64,000 nt of DNA from Taudactylus pleione (GCA_031769625.1 JAUIMM010000088.1:9553501-9617500); one strand, 5' to 3'; numbered from the stretch's first letter, positions 44,030-63,301 are shown. Program-made: numbers and translations. Notes: generated by a model from the sequence alone, not told the origin.

Positions 44030-44275
44030 ACACATCCCTTGTAATGCAACACACATCCTTGGGCACAGACCGCCTATAATGCAGCACGCATGCTCTCTGT
44101 AATGCAACACACATCCTTAGGCACAGACCGCCTGTAATGCAGCACGCATGCTCTCTGTAATGCAACACACATCCTTGGGCACAGACCGCCTGTAATGCAG
44201 CACGCATGCTCTCTGTAATGCAACACACATCCTTAGGCACAGACCGCCTGTAATGCAGCATGCATGCTCTGTAAT
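44030..44275. repeat. 58-bp tandem repeat, about four copies
   Basis: The unit is TGTAATGCAACACACATCCT, TGGGCACAGACCGCCTGTAA and TGCAGCACGCATGCTCTC. Copies differ at a few positions. Confidence 0.95.
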
Positions 44276-44539
44276 GCAATGCACATACCCTGTAATGGAG
44301 CATATATCTCCAGTAATTCATCAAACTTCTTTGGGTATACAGCCACTTTTGAAGCCATCAGTGTGCTGAGAGAAGCAGTCATTTTCTTATGGCCCCCATA
44401 CATCTGCAGTGGATTGGGGCAGTTCCTCAATCCCCAGACGACGGGGTCGGGGCATCGGTGAAATACAACATGTTGGATTTCCCTGATTTGCTGATCCCAA
44501 ACAAAATATGATCAGCAAATAGGGGTTTTTAACATGAAG

Positions 44540-45885
44540 AATTTCACCAGGATAATTACTTTCTGCATTGTATGGGTCACCAGAATAATGACTCTCTGCA
44601 TTCTATGGGTCACCAGAATAATGACTCTCTGCATTGTATGGGTCACCAGAATAATGAATCTCTGCATTGTATGGGGTCACCAGAATAATGACTCTCTGCA
44701 TTGTATGGGTCACCAGAATAATGACTCTCTGCATTGTATGGGTCACCAGAATAATGACTCTCTACATTTTATGGGGTCACCAGAATAATGACTCTCTGCA
44801 TTGTATGGGTCACCAGAATAATGACTCTCTGCATTGTATGGGTCACCAGAATAATGACTCTCTGCATTGTATGGGGTCACCAGAATAATGACTCTCTGCA
44901 TTGTATGGGGTCACCAGAATAATGACTCTCTGCATTTTATGGGGTCACCAGAATAATGAATATCTGCATTGTATGGGATCACCAGAATAATGACTCTCTG
45001 CATTGTATAGGTCGCCAGAATAATGAATCTCTGCATTATATGGGATCACCAGAATAATGACTCTCTGCATTGTATGGGGTCACCAGAATAATGGCTCTTT
45101 GCATTTTATGGGGTCACCAGAATAATGACTCTGCATTTGATGGGGTCACCAGAATAATGACTCTCTGCATTGTACTTGATCCCCAGAATAATTACTCTCT
45201 GCATTGTACTGGATCCCCAGAATAATGACTCTCTGCATTGGACTGAATCACCAGAATAACGACGCTCGAATAATGACTCTCTGCATTGGACTGAATCACC
45301 AGAATAATGACGCTCTGCATTGTACTGGATCCCCAGAATAACGACTCTCTGCATTGTACTGAATCATCAGAATAATGACTCTCTGCATTGTACTGGATCC
45401 CTAGAATAATGACTCTCTGCATTGTACTGGATCCCCAGAATAATCTCTGCATTGTACTGAATCACCAGAATAATGACTCTCTGCATTGTACTGGATCCCC
45501 AGAATAACGACTCTCTGCATTGTACTGGATCACCAGAATAACGACTCTCTGCATTGTACTAGATCATGAGAATAACGACTCTCTGCATTGTACTGGATCA
45601 CCAGAATAATGACTCTCTGCATTGTACTGGATCCCAAGAATAATGACTCTCTGCATTGTACTGGATCCCCAGAATAACGACTCTCTGCATTGTACTAGAT
45701 CCCCAGAATAACGACTCTCTGCATTGTACTGGATCCCCAGAATAACGACTCTCTGCATTATACTGGATCACCAGAATAACGGCTCTCTGCATTGTACTAG
45801 ATCATGAGAATAGTGACTCTCTGCATTCTACTGGATCCCCAGAATAATAACTCTCTAAATTGTACTGGATCCCCAGAATAGGTTT
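44540..45885. repeat. 31-33-bp satellite array in two diverged blocks, about 40 copies
   Basis: All units share CCAGAATAATGACTCTCTGC. The left block (to about 45165) continues ATTGTATGGGGTCA; the right block continues ATTGTACTGGATCC. Repeated peptide frames on both strands are artefacts. Confidence 0.96.
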
Positions 45886-46798
45886 AAAAACTTCTTACTT
45901 CTTACATTTCAAATGTCTGTCTCTGTATAAAACAGGGAATTTTTGTACCACATATTGCAATATACAGGTATTGGACAAAAATGGAAAATATGGGCAAATA
46001 ATTATTATCCTTTATTTGTAAAGTACATCCCGCACATGAAACAGAGGGTAAAGATGTATCTGCCCAAACATCTAAAGGGGTATACACACTAGACAATAAA
46101 ACTGAACGATATGGACGATAACTAAATCGTTATCGTTCATATCATCCAGTGTATATTCACCAAAAATCCAACGGTGCACGGTCCTGAGGGTCATTAACGA
46201 TGTTTGCTGTTGAGCAAACATGCAGGCCAATCTGACGATATCATCAGAAAGTGCCTGTTAAGGGATGTGGGGTTGTTTATGGAGATAGGGTGTTTGGTTA
46301 CTGTAATGCAGAAACAGCTACTGGCTACTGCTATTCCAGTGCCGCTACTAGTGGCGTGGACATGGCACAGGGGACTGTAGAGACACAGTGGATATTGGAG
46401 ACATGAAAGATGTACTAATTATTGCAGAAATCTCTACTGAATCTTAACTGAATCCGGCCTCTTCTGGTTCCTGAGAGAGGTTTTGTGCTGCGTGGGCATT
46501 TGTGTGGTTATCTAGCACCTTTTACTAGCTGTCTGTGACATTTGTTATACACAATGCTGTGCTTTTAAAGTTGTCTGGTTTACCATACATTGTAATATGT
46601 GAAACAAAAAGCACCTGTCTTTGATTGCAGAAGTAGGCATTTGACGTGTGAAATGTCTGAAAGTGGTACATGTGGTGAAATGCCTCCTGCAAGTGGACTT
46701 TATATAACAAGGGATATGAGCACAAACATCTTTCATTTTTTTTTTGTACGCTAAGGGTTAGTGATGCCTGATATTGCCAGGATCATGCTGGCAGTACC

Positions 46799-46799
<1 letters not shown>
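45886..46799. other. No gene seen; fragment of a GTACACAC-type element at about 46080-46175
   Basis: GAACGATATGGACGATAACT pairs with ATCGTTATCGTTCATATC in a hairpin at 46100-46142, as in the 25.96-kb element. Elsewhere nothing is recognised. Confidence 0.5.
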
Positions 46800-46832
<33 letters not shown>

Positions 46833-46844
46833 GGGGGGGGGGTG
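46800..46844. repeat. (TG)n microsatellite followed by a G run
   Basis: About 15 TG units followed by twelve G. Confidence 0.98.
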
Positions 46845-47200
46845 TTGGAGAGCCCCAAGAGAGATTGTAGTGCTGCCTCCTTTCTCAAAAATTCACCCTC
46901 ATCCCTGCCCCCATTCACATCCTTCATTTTCTATTTAATTCTGAGAGTGAGGTCTGCTCATTGGGAAGAGCTGGGTGCGTGTGTCTCTTTCCTGACATTT
47001 TCTGCCCTGTAAAGGAAGAAGTGGGTCCCCTGCACATGGATATAACAAAATATTCCCCAACGATGCTCACCTGTCATTGATGAGTCTCTGTGCCGATCCT
47101 GCATCAATGCAGAATATCGATGCTGGACCTTCAATTGTCCAACCCTGAATGATTGTGACAAAACGGATGATCGAGTAACCACATCACCTAAGACTAATGC
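46845..47200. other. No gene seen
   Basis: Short frames only; nothing recognised. Confidence 0.5.
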
Positions 47201-47202
47201 AG

Positions 47203-47508
47203 GGTACACACTAAGCAATGAGTGTACCCAGCGACAGCCGACGGGCCGACATATCGAGCGCCCGGTACACATTAAACGATCCAGTGCCCGACCGCCGGAT
47301 ACGTCGAAACCAGCCGCTTCCCACTGCATGGGATCGTCAGTTGCATTGTCAGATTGAGCTGAATGTAGGGCTGGCCTGACAATGCGACTGACCACCAAAC
47401 TGGCGCATGGTCCGACATACAGTAGTGGGTACAAATTAGGCGATTTTGACAATATGTCGGCCCGATCCATCATATCGAGTGAAATATCGTCTGTGTACCC
47501 ACCTTATG
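47203..47508. mobile_element. GGGTACACAC-family miniature element
   Basis: GGGTACACACTAAGCAATG at the left and TCGTCTGTGTACCC at the right are inverted; GCCGACATATCGAGCG is mirrored by ATATGTCGGCCCG near the right end. Confidence 0.65.
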
Positions 47509-47972
47509 GCTGACCTACTGGTAAGGATGCATTGCTTGCAAACCGGCCAGTGCGATCGGGACTGCAATCGCAGTGACTACACAGACCCATCGCAGAGTGA
47601 TTGACAAGAAGTACCGTTTGTGGGAGGTGACGGGGGGTGGTCGGCTAAAGGCAGGCGTGCAAGGGCGTGCATAAATTATCCACTGCAATGCCTTACACAG
47701 CCTGAGCACTCGTAGCATGCGATGAAGCTTGCAATTCCTGAGTGAGGACAAAGCTTGTGCAAGTGTGCATGAGGCTGCGGTAGTACTCAATGTTACTGAT
47801 GGCTTTGCAGTCTTTCTAAGGACTACGGATGTGTGTAAGGTAAAGTGGGAGTCCTTATGTTGTGCTGCGACGGCATAGCGATCGCAATGGATTAGCATAA
47901 TATCACAGTGAGACTGCGTGCATAATCGCTATTGCAGTCGCAGTTGTGATCCTTTATAAATCAGGCCCTTAG
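47509..47972. mobile_element. GATCGCA-type miniature element (putative)
   Basis: GCGATCGGGACTGCAATCGC near the left and GCGATCGCAATGG, then AAATCAGGCCCTTA at the right, resemble the 41.35-kb element. Confidence 0.45.
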
Positions 47973-48049
47973 CTCATTATATGCAGAAGCAGCCCGTATT
48001 TTCCATGCATGCAAAAAAATAAATGGATTAGTACCCCTGGCATTAATTA

Positions 48050-48365
48050 TAGAATTTGACGACAGATAAGAACCATTTGGCCCATCTAGTCTGCCCTTTT
48101 AGGGTTAAATTATTTGGGTTAGCGTTGTTAGGGTTGTTTCAGCATTAGTGTTAGAGTTTTAGTTTGGGGTTATGGTATTAGGGTTAGGGGATTGGGTTGA
48201 GGCTTGGTTAGGATTGACGGTTAAGGTTATTAGGGGGTTAGGGTTGTTTGGGTATTAGTGTTAGGAGTGCGTGTTAGGGTATGGGATTAGGGGGTTAAGG
48301 TTGATAGGGGATTAAGGTGTTTGGGTTTTAGTGTTAGGGAATAGTGTTATGGTATTAGGGTGGGT
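48050..48365. repeat. Degenerate TTAGGGTT-like tandem region
   Basis: Runs of GTTAGGGTT, GTTAGGGG and TGTTAGGG with irregular spacing follow GCCCATCTAGTCTGCCC, a sequence that precedes such tracts in a dispersed repeat. It is interstitial and not a telomere end. Confidence 0.8.
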
Positions 48366-48553
48366 GGACAGATACTCATGGCCAGGTCACTGAGATCCAG
48401 GTAGAGAGTGTCCAGGATTTGGTACAGGAGCCATAGTGTGTTTTGCAACATGGTTTGTTCCAGGAGCAATTTGCTCCTTTTTTATTTGCTCCTAACTCTG
48501 TATCAGACCTATTGTTTCTATTACACTGTTACAGTCAGTAAAGTTAACACTAT

Positions 48554-49082
48554 GGCCCTGATTCAGACCCACTCGCAAGCGGCTGTCCGCTCGCAAGTGG
48601 GTCGATGGTCTGCACTGAGCATGCGCACGACGGAGGGAGCTCCGTCGTGCGCATGCGCCAGACGCGACGAACGAAGGAAAGTCCTTCGCTCGTTGTGTCT
48701 GATCAAAGGGGGCGTGCTGTCGATATTGATTGACAGCACGCCCCCTTTGGTGGGCATGCCTCCCTGACGGGGGCGTTCCCACGGGAACGCCTCCCGTCAG
48801 AAGGCGGCCTACTGACATCACTAGTGATGTCAGTGGGAGTGATTTTGGCTCTGATAGAGCCAAAATCACTCTGGGGCTTGCGGTTGAAAACCTCAACCGC
48901 AGGCTCCGGCTCACAGTTTTCGATGGTCACGACCATCGTGGCCATCAAACTGCACGCTCGTATAGGCTGTGGGTGGTGACCCACAGCTATACGAGCGTCC
49001 AGGAGGACGCTCCATTTTTATGAGGGCGGCCCTCATTCAGAGCGTGCGCTCTGCTCAGAGCGTATGGCTCTGAATGAGGGCC
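48554..49082. mobile_element. Hairpin-chain Harbinger-like element HA4, 529 bp, flanked by TAT
   Basis: GGCCCTGATTCAGACC at the left and CTGAATGAGGGCC at the right; TAT at 48551-48553 and 49083-49085. It is the same chain of stems as HA1 with small indels. Confidence 0.9.
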
Positions 49083-49085
49083 TAT

Positions 49086-49978
49086 ATCACTATCACTGAG
49101 ATTTTGCTGGTTCTCCAGGAAGATTAGGAAATATATCGCAACCACCTACAATACCTAAGGTTAGAGAGAAGGTGATTACCACAAATCTGAATACTATATA
49201 AACTGATTATAGAGACTGGACATTTGTTACATTATATCATCCCTAGAGAGCCTGGGCCTGATTCTGTGAAGCGCCTGCAGCAGCGTCTGTCAGCGGTCGC
49301 CTCTCTGTAACTTTATGCAAATGAGGCTACAATCTCCTTCCCTAGTGCACATTTGTGCGGCCCAATGTGGAAGGACTGAGCTGCCCACTTTCAGTGTGTG
49401 TACACGCAGTAATACAGATTGGTGCATCCTTATATGCCACCATCGGCCGCACCACTGAAACTTTCACATATGGCAAGAGCAGTTTTTCCCCTCTGAGTAT
49501 GGCCTCCTGTGCCTGTGCATCTGTGTAAGCTGCTGCTTTCATCATTCTGCTTTATGTAGTTGGCTGGATGGGTTGAGATCACCTGTACCATGAGCCAGAT
49601 TGGTTACATCACATAAACGCTGTGTTGAGTACCAGCGGATGCCTCATTGTGAGAGACCACCTCTTCCCATTCTTGGTGTGGGAATGGACATCCCTGAAAA
49701 TGTTTTTACATTAGAAACAACTGTATGTAATATATTAACACTCAGTGCTACCTCATAGAAAGTAAAGGAGCAAATCAATATGCTCCTGTATGGGCTAAGC
49801 TCTGTGATCATGCTCACGATAAAGGGATTTCTGTAATTATTCTTTTAACCCCTTCACTGCTTAATGTGACTGGACTCATCATGCAGATATAGACTCTGAC
49901 TGTGAAGGACAAGAACCGGTGCAAGGAATAAGGAAATACCAATCACTTTTCATTTCCACTTGAATATTTCTTTCCTTC
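49086..49978. other. No gene seen
   Basis: Nothing recognised beyond CCCTTCACTGCTTAATGTGAC-like intergenic sequence. Confidence 0.5.
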
Positions 49979-49981
49979 ATA

Positions 49982-50765
49982 GAGCCGTATTCAATTTGAG
50001 CCGAGCCCGGACTTTTCACCTACTTCGCCTGTTTTGCAGGCGGAAAAGTATCGCGAGCGTGCCCGCTTTACCCAGTATTAAATTTTAAACTTCGCGAAAA
50101 CGGGACCCAGCGAAACTTGAACAGGCGGAAAGTACTGTCAGTTTTTGGCTTGCTGAAGGTATTTGGTGTTTTTAAACGGACTCAATAACTGCTAAATAGC
50201 ATTTTTGTATAAGTGATGCAGAATAGTATTCAGGAGTATTTTTTTCAGAAAATAAATTATCCCAGCCAATTTGGGGTACTTGAAAATGGGGGTCTGCATA
50301 TTTAAAAGTTGCTAAAGTGAAGTTGAAAAAATCATGAAAAATCCACCTGCCGCAAGCACCTGCAATCAAAAAAACACTTTGGGCATACTTGGGGACCCCC
50401 CATAGTCAAGTTTGCTAGTTTTTAACTTTGTACCCCAACTTTTTTTTTTCTTGCTCCCTTTTTCAAAGTAATTTTTTGGGGTGTCCTTAAGTGTTTTTTT
50501 TTTTATTTTGACACAGTTTATCTTTGGGGGACTGTCTGAAGGCTGAGGGTTCCCGCAACGCTGCACCCCAAAACCACAATTCTGCACTTTTTCCGCCTGC
50601 TATTCATAGGCAAAACTTTTTCGCCTAGTACATTGCATTGACTTTCCGCCTAGGCAGAAAGTCTTTCAAATTGAATACAGGGTAAAACCAAAACAGGCGA
50701 AAATTACGTCATCGGCGAAAAAGTATCGCGGATCCGGACTTTTCGCCTCAAATTGAATACGGGCC
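49982..50765. mobile_element. Harbinger-like element, GTATTCAATTTG family (copy 2), 784 bp, flanked by ATA
   Basis: GAGCCGTATTCAATTTGAG at the left and CTCAAATTGAATACGGGCC at the right; ATA on both sides (49979-49981, 50766-50768). GCAGGCGGAAAAGTATCGCG near the left is echoed in inverse near the right. Confidence 0.85.
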
Positions 50766-50768
50766 ATA

Positions 50769-51228
50769 TATAGTTGGATAACTATTGAATAAACAATGTG
50801 CTAAGTAACAGCGGATGAAGGGGAGATGGGTGAAGGGGACTAAGCCAGACATGTGAAACCAAACGGACAATATTGAAAATCACTTTGCACATTAGGAGCT
50901 GCAATGGATGTAAACTATGTGTCACCGAACAGATAAAAACTGTTGAATAAACAGAAAATGTCCACAGCCCATACATGCGATCACTGTGTCATATTTGAAG
51001 CCACCATCTACTATATTCCTTGGACTGTATGATACTATGACTTTTGAAAAGGAAAGTATCATCAAGAACGTGATTAAGAGTTTATGTATTTGATGTGGAA
51101 ACTTGTATAATTTTTAGTGGGCGCGGGTATTGGCGGTGTACGTTTTCTGTTTAAGCCAGAGATGTAACTGCGATTTTATATTATTTTCAAATTCATGCCA
51201 ATGATATCATGGTAAAGGTATAACAGGC
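50769..51228. other. Downstream of RARG; no gene seen
   Basis: Short stretch between a miniature element and the last candidate poly(A) signal of RARG. Confidence 0.5.
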
Positions 51229-51376
51229 TTTATTTGTAGTCATAAGACCTCGTTCAGCCAATGGAAAAAAAATAAAAGCATAAAAACATTGCAACAGCAA
51301 ATATATTTAATAACATACAACATATATATATATATATGTGTACACATATATATATGCACGCACGTATGTGCGAACT

Positions 51377-51420
<44 letters not shown>

Positions 51421-51933
51421 TACACATGTTTTTGCATATGTACACACAGAGTAATGTGCTTCAAACCCTTCCAAACAAGGGTATTCTCTCTGGTGCCAAA
51501 ATTGGCGAACTCGTCAGCTTGTCCAGTCTCATAGAGTCTTTGCATCAGAGGGTCAATGGTCATCAAAATCTTTGGCAAAATACTGAGTAAGTGGAGGGCT
51601 ATGCTTAATTTTATCCAGTTCACCTCAAAGCAATATTAGCTTCAGCACATATTGTTTATTTGGGGGTTAAATTGCAGTGCCCATATTTATGTAGATACCC
51701 CATGATGTCTCAGGAGTTTTATTGTTCTTTACTCTGAAGTCCCCTTCCAGTCCTCTCAGTGAGAAAGTCTTTTTTTGCATCAGAAAATAAGAGCAGTATT
51801 GAGCACTAAGCAAGGCTAATATCCCTGCTCATCTGGCTCACCCTGAATGCCTCAAATAACAGAGGGTGAAGCCAAGGTGGCTCTCAGGAAAAGTTCAAGT
51901 GGCAGGGCATTTTTCCCTGCATGTTGTGGACGG
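51229..51933 (-). other. RARG: RARG 3' untranslated region with candidate poly(A) signals
   Basis: Downstream of the stop the minus strand shows AATAAA hexamers at 51723-51718, 51660-51655 and 51234-51229. Any of these could end the transcript; which is used cannot be told from sequence. An (AT)n microsatellite lies inside this stretch at about 51324-51420. Confidence 0.55.
51324..51420. repeat. (TA)n and (CA)n microsatellites in the RARG 3' UTR region
   Basis: Two AT-dinucleotide runs separated by CACGCACGTATGTGCG, which is itself palindromic. Confidence 0.9.
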
Positions 51934-58571
<6,638 letters not shown>

Positions 58572-59519
58572 CTGCACAAAACGTGGATAAGAAGAGGTGC
58601 AAGCATTGTCATCATCTCAAAAAATAAATGTAAAGTGATGCGCAGATGGACTAATACAGTAAGCATAAATGAAAGCATGAAAACTAGCTATATAGTTCAA
58701 ATCATGTTGGTGTTGGATGCAGTTTCCTTTAGAGATCAATGATAGTGGTAGTGACGGTCATTCTGGGAAAGGTATACTAGTCTTGTGTCTGCTGTCTGAG
58801 CACCATTACAAAATACCTCCTGACCTGAACTTTAACCCTGAAACGTGACCTTTGTCCGTGCCTGCAGGTGGTAGGTTTAAAGCACTACAGGGGACGGAGA
58901 TGGATGATCGCCTTGGTCTCCTCTTACCTCTCACTGTCATATATCTCACTAAAACCCACCACTGTGTACATTGCAGAGAAGCATGACAAATGGGGCGTTT
59001 GTTACATCAGCAAGGCGAAGAAAGCAAGTAAATCAAATTTAGATTAAAATTTAAAACAAAACTGTCTCATCTCAAGTTCATCGACTTCTACATCAGAGCG
59101 GTCAGCTGTGAGCAGACGGTCACGTAAAGGAGTCACATAATATAAAAGGGGTAAGTCAACTTCACAGCGAGTAAGAAGGCTGTAATATATCACTTGCTGG
59201 GAAAATATACCCCGCAGAAAGTGACGACATTTAAAACTCCAATACTTGGTATAAAATGCCTACAACAGACTCATGAGAATATTTTCTTTCCAATAATGCT
59301 ATGTTCACCAATTCTGCTTTTAAATAAAGTTTACCTTGTATTTCTCCCTACTGTCCATGTCACAGCGCTACTCTCTCACCCTACTCCCTGGTGTCCTGAC
59401 TTTCCTCACACATTTCCTTGTGAACTTCCTTTTCACCTCGGGATAAAGTGTGCGGGACCCTAACAACAGGAAGCCAGGCGCCGGAAACCCACTTATAGCA
59501 TGAGAAGGGCACACAGGCT

Positions 59520-62185
59520 GAGCAGAGACGGAGACAGAAAGAGAGAAGGAAAGAGAGAGGGGGAGAGACAGGGAGAGAGACGGTGAGAAAGAGAGAAAAG
59601 AAAAGAGAGAGATGGGGGAAATGACAGTGAGAGAAATAGAATAGGAGAGAGAGAGGTGTGAGAGGGAGAGAGAGAGAAGGAAAGAGAGGGGGAGACACAG
59701 GGAGAGAGAGAGAGACAGTGAAAAACAGAAAATAAGAGAGAGGGGGGAAATGACAGCGAGAGAAATAGAATAGGAGAGAGGTGTGAGAGGGAGAGAGAGA
59801 GAGAAGGAAAGAGAGAGAGGGGAGAGAGAAAGATAAGGAAAGAGGGAGGGAGAGACAGGAAGAAACAGAGTGACAGTGAGTGAGGGGGGGGGGTGACTGT
59901 AAGAGAAATAGAACAGGAGAGAAAGAGGTGTGAGAGGGAGAGAGAGAAAGTAGGAAAGAGAGAGAGGGGGGAGAGAGAGAGAAAGAAGGGGGAGCAAGAA
60001 AGAGAAGGAAAGAGAGGGGGGGACAGGAAGAAACAGAATGACAGTGAGTGAGAGAGGGGGGGTGACAGTGAGAGAAATAAGAGAGAGAGAGAGATGGGGA
60101 AATGACAGAGATAGAAATAAGAGATAGAGGGGGGAAATGACAGTGAGTGAGAGAGAAGGGGGAATGACAGTGAGATAAATAAGAGAGAGGGGGGAAATGA
60201 CAGTGAGAGAAATAGAATAGGAGAGAGGTGTGAGAGGGAGAGAGAGAGAGAGAGAGAGAGAAGGGGGAGAGAGAGAGGGGAGAGAGATAGAGACAGAGAG
60301 AAGGGGAGAGAGAAAGATAAGGAAAGAGGGAGGGAGAGACAGGAAGAAACAGAGTGACAGTGAGTGAGGGGGGGTGACTGTAAGAGAAATAGAACAGGAG
60401 AGAAAGAGGTGCGAGAGGGAGAGAGAGAAAGTAGGAAAGAGAGAGAGGGGGGAGAGAGAAAGAGATAGAAAGAAGAGGGAGCAAGAAAGAGAAGGAAAGA
60501 GAGGGGGGGACAGGAAGAAACAGAATGACAGTGAGTGAGAGAGGGGGGGTGACAGTGAGAGAAATAAGAGAGAGAGAGATGGGGAAAATGACAGAGATAG
60601 AAATAAGAGATAGAGGGGGGAAATGACAGTGAGTGAGAGAGAAGGGAGAATGACAGTGAGATAAATAAGAGAGAGGGGGGAAATGACAGTGAGATAGAGG
60701 GGGAATAACAATGAGATAGAGGGGGGATATGACAGTGAGATAGAGGGGGGAATAGCAATGAGAGAGGGGGGAAATGACAGTGAGATAGATGGGGCGAATA
60801 ACAATGAAAGAGGGGGGAAATGACAGAGGGGGGATAACAATGAGAGAGGAAGGAAAGAGAGGGGGGGACAGGAAGAAACAGAATGACAGTGAGTGAGAGA
60901 GGGGGGGTGACAGTGAGAGAAATAGGAGAGAGAGAGAGAGAGAGAGATGGGGGATATGACAGTGAGATAGAGGGGGGGAATAGCAATGAGAGAGGGGGGA
61001 AATGACAGTGAGATAGATGGGGCGAATAACAATGAAAGAGGGGGGAAATGACAGAGGTGGGGGATAACAATGAGAGAGGAAGGAAAGAGAGGGGGGGACA
61101 GGAAGAAACAGAATGACAGTGAGTGAGAGAGGGGGGGGTGACAGTGAGAGAAATAGGAGAGAGAGAGAGAGAGAGAGAGATGGGGGATATGACAGTGAGA
61201 TAGAGGGGGGGAATAGCAATGAGAGAGGGGGGAAATGACAGTGAGATAGATGGGGCGAATAACAATGAAAGAGGGGGGAAATGACAGAGGTGGGGGATAA
61301 CAATGAGAGAGGAAGGAAAGAGAGGGGGGGACAGGAAGAAACAGAATGACAGTGAGTGAGAGAGGGGGGGTGACAGTGAGAGACATAGGAGAGAGATAGA
61401 GAGAGATGGGGGAAATGACAGTGAGATAGAGGGGGGGATAACAATGAGAGAGGGGGGGTAATGACAGTGAGAGGTATGTAATCGGGAAGCCGACTGCCTA
61501 AATACAGGCAGCCGGCTTCCCGACTGTCATATCCCGGCAAGGGTGAAATGCCGGGCGTCTAGATGTAGATGCACGCATTTCCCCGACGCCGGGAGACCGG
61601 CGCCCGGCATCTCGATCGTAGTGATGCCAGGAGCCGCGAGCGGACAGCCGCTTTTAAGTTTAGGGCTCCCGGGGGGGACTTAGGGTTAGGCACCCCCCCG
61701 GGAGGGTTAGGCTAGGGGGAGGGAGGGTTAGGGTCAGGCACCCCCGGGGGGGACTTAGGGTTAGGCACCCCCCCGGGGGACTTAGGTTTAGGCAGCGGGG
61801 AAGGGGGTGGTTAGGCACTTAGAGGGGGGATTAGGGTTAGGCACTTGGGGGGGAAGTTAGGGTTAGGCACCCCTAAGGAGGGTTAGGGGGTTAGGTTAGT
61901 AGATACTCACCTATCCACGATCGGGATTTCCAGCGCTGTCGAACTCTGCTCATGTCGGGCTGCCGCGGTATTTCATACCCATTCTCAGTGAGATAGAGGG
62001 GGGGGGATAACAATGAGAGGGGGGGGGGTAATGACAGAGGAATAGAAGAGAGAAAGGAGGAGAAATGGCAGTGAGAGAAATAGGAGAGAGGGGGAATGGC
62101 AGTGAGAGAAATAGGAGAGAGAGGGGGAATGGCAGTGAGAGAAATAGGAGAGAGAGAGGGAATGGCAGTGAGTGAGAGAGGGGGG
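59520..62185. repeat. (GAGA)n-rich purine tract, compound tandem structure
   Basis: The plus strand is almost wholly purine, built of GAGAGAGAGG, GGGGGGAAATGACAGTGAG and GGACAGGAAGAAACAGAATG blocks. A unit of roughly 210-240 bp recurs at about 60.84, 61.08 and 61.31 kb. Long open frames on the minus strand are Ser/Leu/Pro low-complexity translations, not genes. On the RARG sense strand the tract is pyrimidine-rich. Confidence 0.95.
61470..61985 (+). mobile_element. G-rich TTAGGG-like element inserted in the purine tract
   Basis: It begins with a hairpin (GGGAAGCCGACTGCC / GGCAGCCGGCTTCCC), continues with GCCGGGAGACCGGCGCCCGGC, then repeats of ACTTAGGGTTAGGCACCCCC, and ends near CACGATCGGGATTTCC. 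The same order occurs at 24.64-25.1 kb, which shows it is one dispersed family. Exact ends were not found. Confidence 0.65.
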
Positions 62186-62510
62186 GAGATATCAGTTCAA
62201 GAGAAAAGGAAACTTAGATTTGTCATGATAAAAGCAGAAAACAGAAGGGTTGACGTTAGACAACATGTATGATAGAGAAGAGACAATAGGGGCTATAGAT
62301 TGAGACAGGAAAACAGATAGGGAAGGCATAGGTAAATGTAAGTAAAGATAGTTTGGGTGCATAAGCAATAGAAAGCTGACTTCAACTGTGTGATAACATG
62401 TATAAAGTATACCAAGTGACCAATGAGAATACTACAAATATATTCAGATCTGTCTGCTATTAAAGTCTGTCTCCAGTGAGTGATGAAGGAATGTTCCCCA
62501 GGTGAGTGCT

Positions 62511-62680
62511 GGGGCTATATTTACGAAGCGGCGACTTGCTTCTTGGCGGGTTGGAGTTGGACAATTAAAGCGGCACTAGAATTCAATGTAAAGTTCGTCA
62601 TGCCTTACACTGAATGTTAGTGCCGCTTTCAATTTTTAGCTTCAACCCGCCGAGAAGCGGAGGTTCGTAAATATAGCCCC
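62511..62680. mobile_element. Palindromic miniature inverted-repeat element, 170 bp
   Basis: The termini are GGGGCTATATTTACGAAGCG and its inverted counterpart ending GTAAATATAGCCCC. Long subterminal complementarity continues (GGCGGGTTG / CAACCCGCC, AAAGCGGCACTA / TAGTGCCGCTTT). No coding capacity. Confidence 0.8.
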
Positions 62681-63116
62681 AGGACTCAGTCATGAGATAC
62701 CACAGACAGGGAAACTCACTGATTAGAAGACATAGCTGACACAGAATATATTAAAAGAGTGAGTGAATGTTAATAAAATGAGGATGGCATGATCATTGTG
62801 AATTATAATATAAAGATATTGCAATTTGAAGATATATATTTTATTAAAAGATTTGCATAGTACAAAATCCATAGCCCTGTATTATGAGAGATTTTGTGAA
62901 GGTTTATGCTAAATAACATTGTCAATCTCTACATTCCCAAGCAGCTCACAAACTACAGATCCCTAGTTATAGATCCTTATACAAATCACTAGTATAGATC
63001 CTCTATAAGACCACTAAACTCCAATAGTTCCTTTATACAGGTCATTATACTTTCTAAACCCATCTCTACAATGACTATTTTCCATAGCACAGATCACTCT
63101 ACAGGTCACTCTAGGC

Positions 63117-63301
63117 CAGAGGTTGCCAAACGCGGTCCTCAAGGCTCCACAACAGTTCAGGTTTTAGAGATATCCATGGTTGAGCACAGGTAGTTAAATC
63201 AAATTGACTTAGGTACTAATTAAGTCACCAATGATCAAGCATGGATATCTCTAAATCCTGAACTGTTGGGGAGCCTTGAGGACCGGGTTTGGGAACCTCT
63301 T
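63117..63301. mobile_element. hAT-type miniature element, 185 bp, with 8-bp target duplication
   Basis: The element starts CAGAGGTTGCCAAAC and ends with the complement GTTTGGGAACCTCT(T). It is flanked by CTCTAGGC at 63109-63116 and 63302-63309. CAG termini and an exact 8-bp duplication are hallmarks of hAT transposition. Confidence 0.9.

Noticed and set aside
44028..44324. 98-codon frame with repeated CVLHYRRSVPKD
   Set aside because: Product of the 58-bp tandem repeat.
48050..48365. Telomere or chromosome end
   Set aside because: TTAGGG-like motifs are irregular and embedded between other interspersed repeats.
59368..61540. Minus-strand open frames of 590-719 codons
   Set aside because: They are Ser/Leu/Pro/His low-complexity readings of the complement of a GA-rich tract, open in all three frames and overlapping an intron of RARG.
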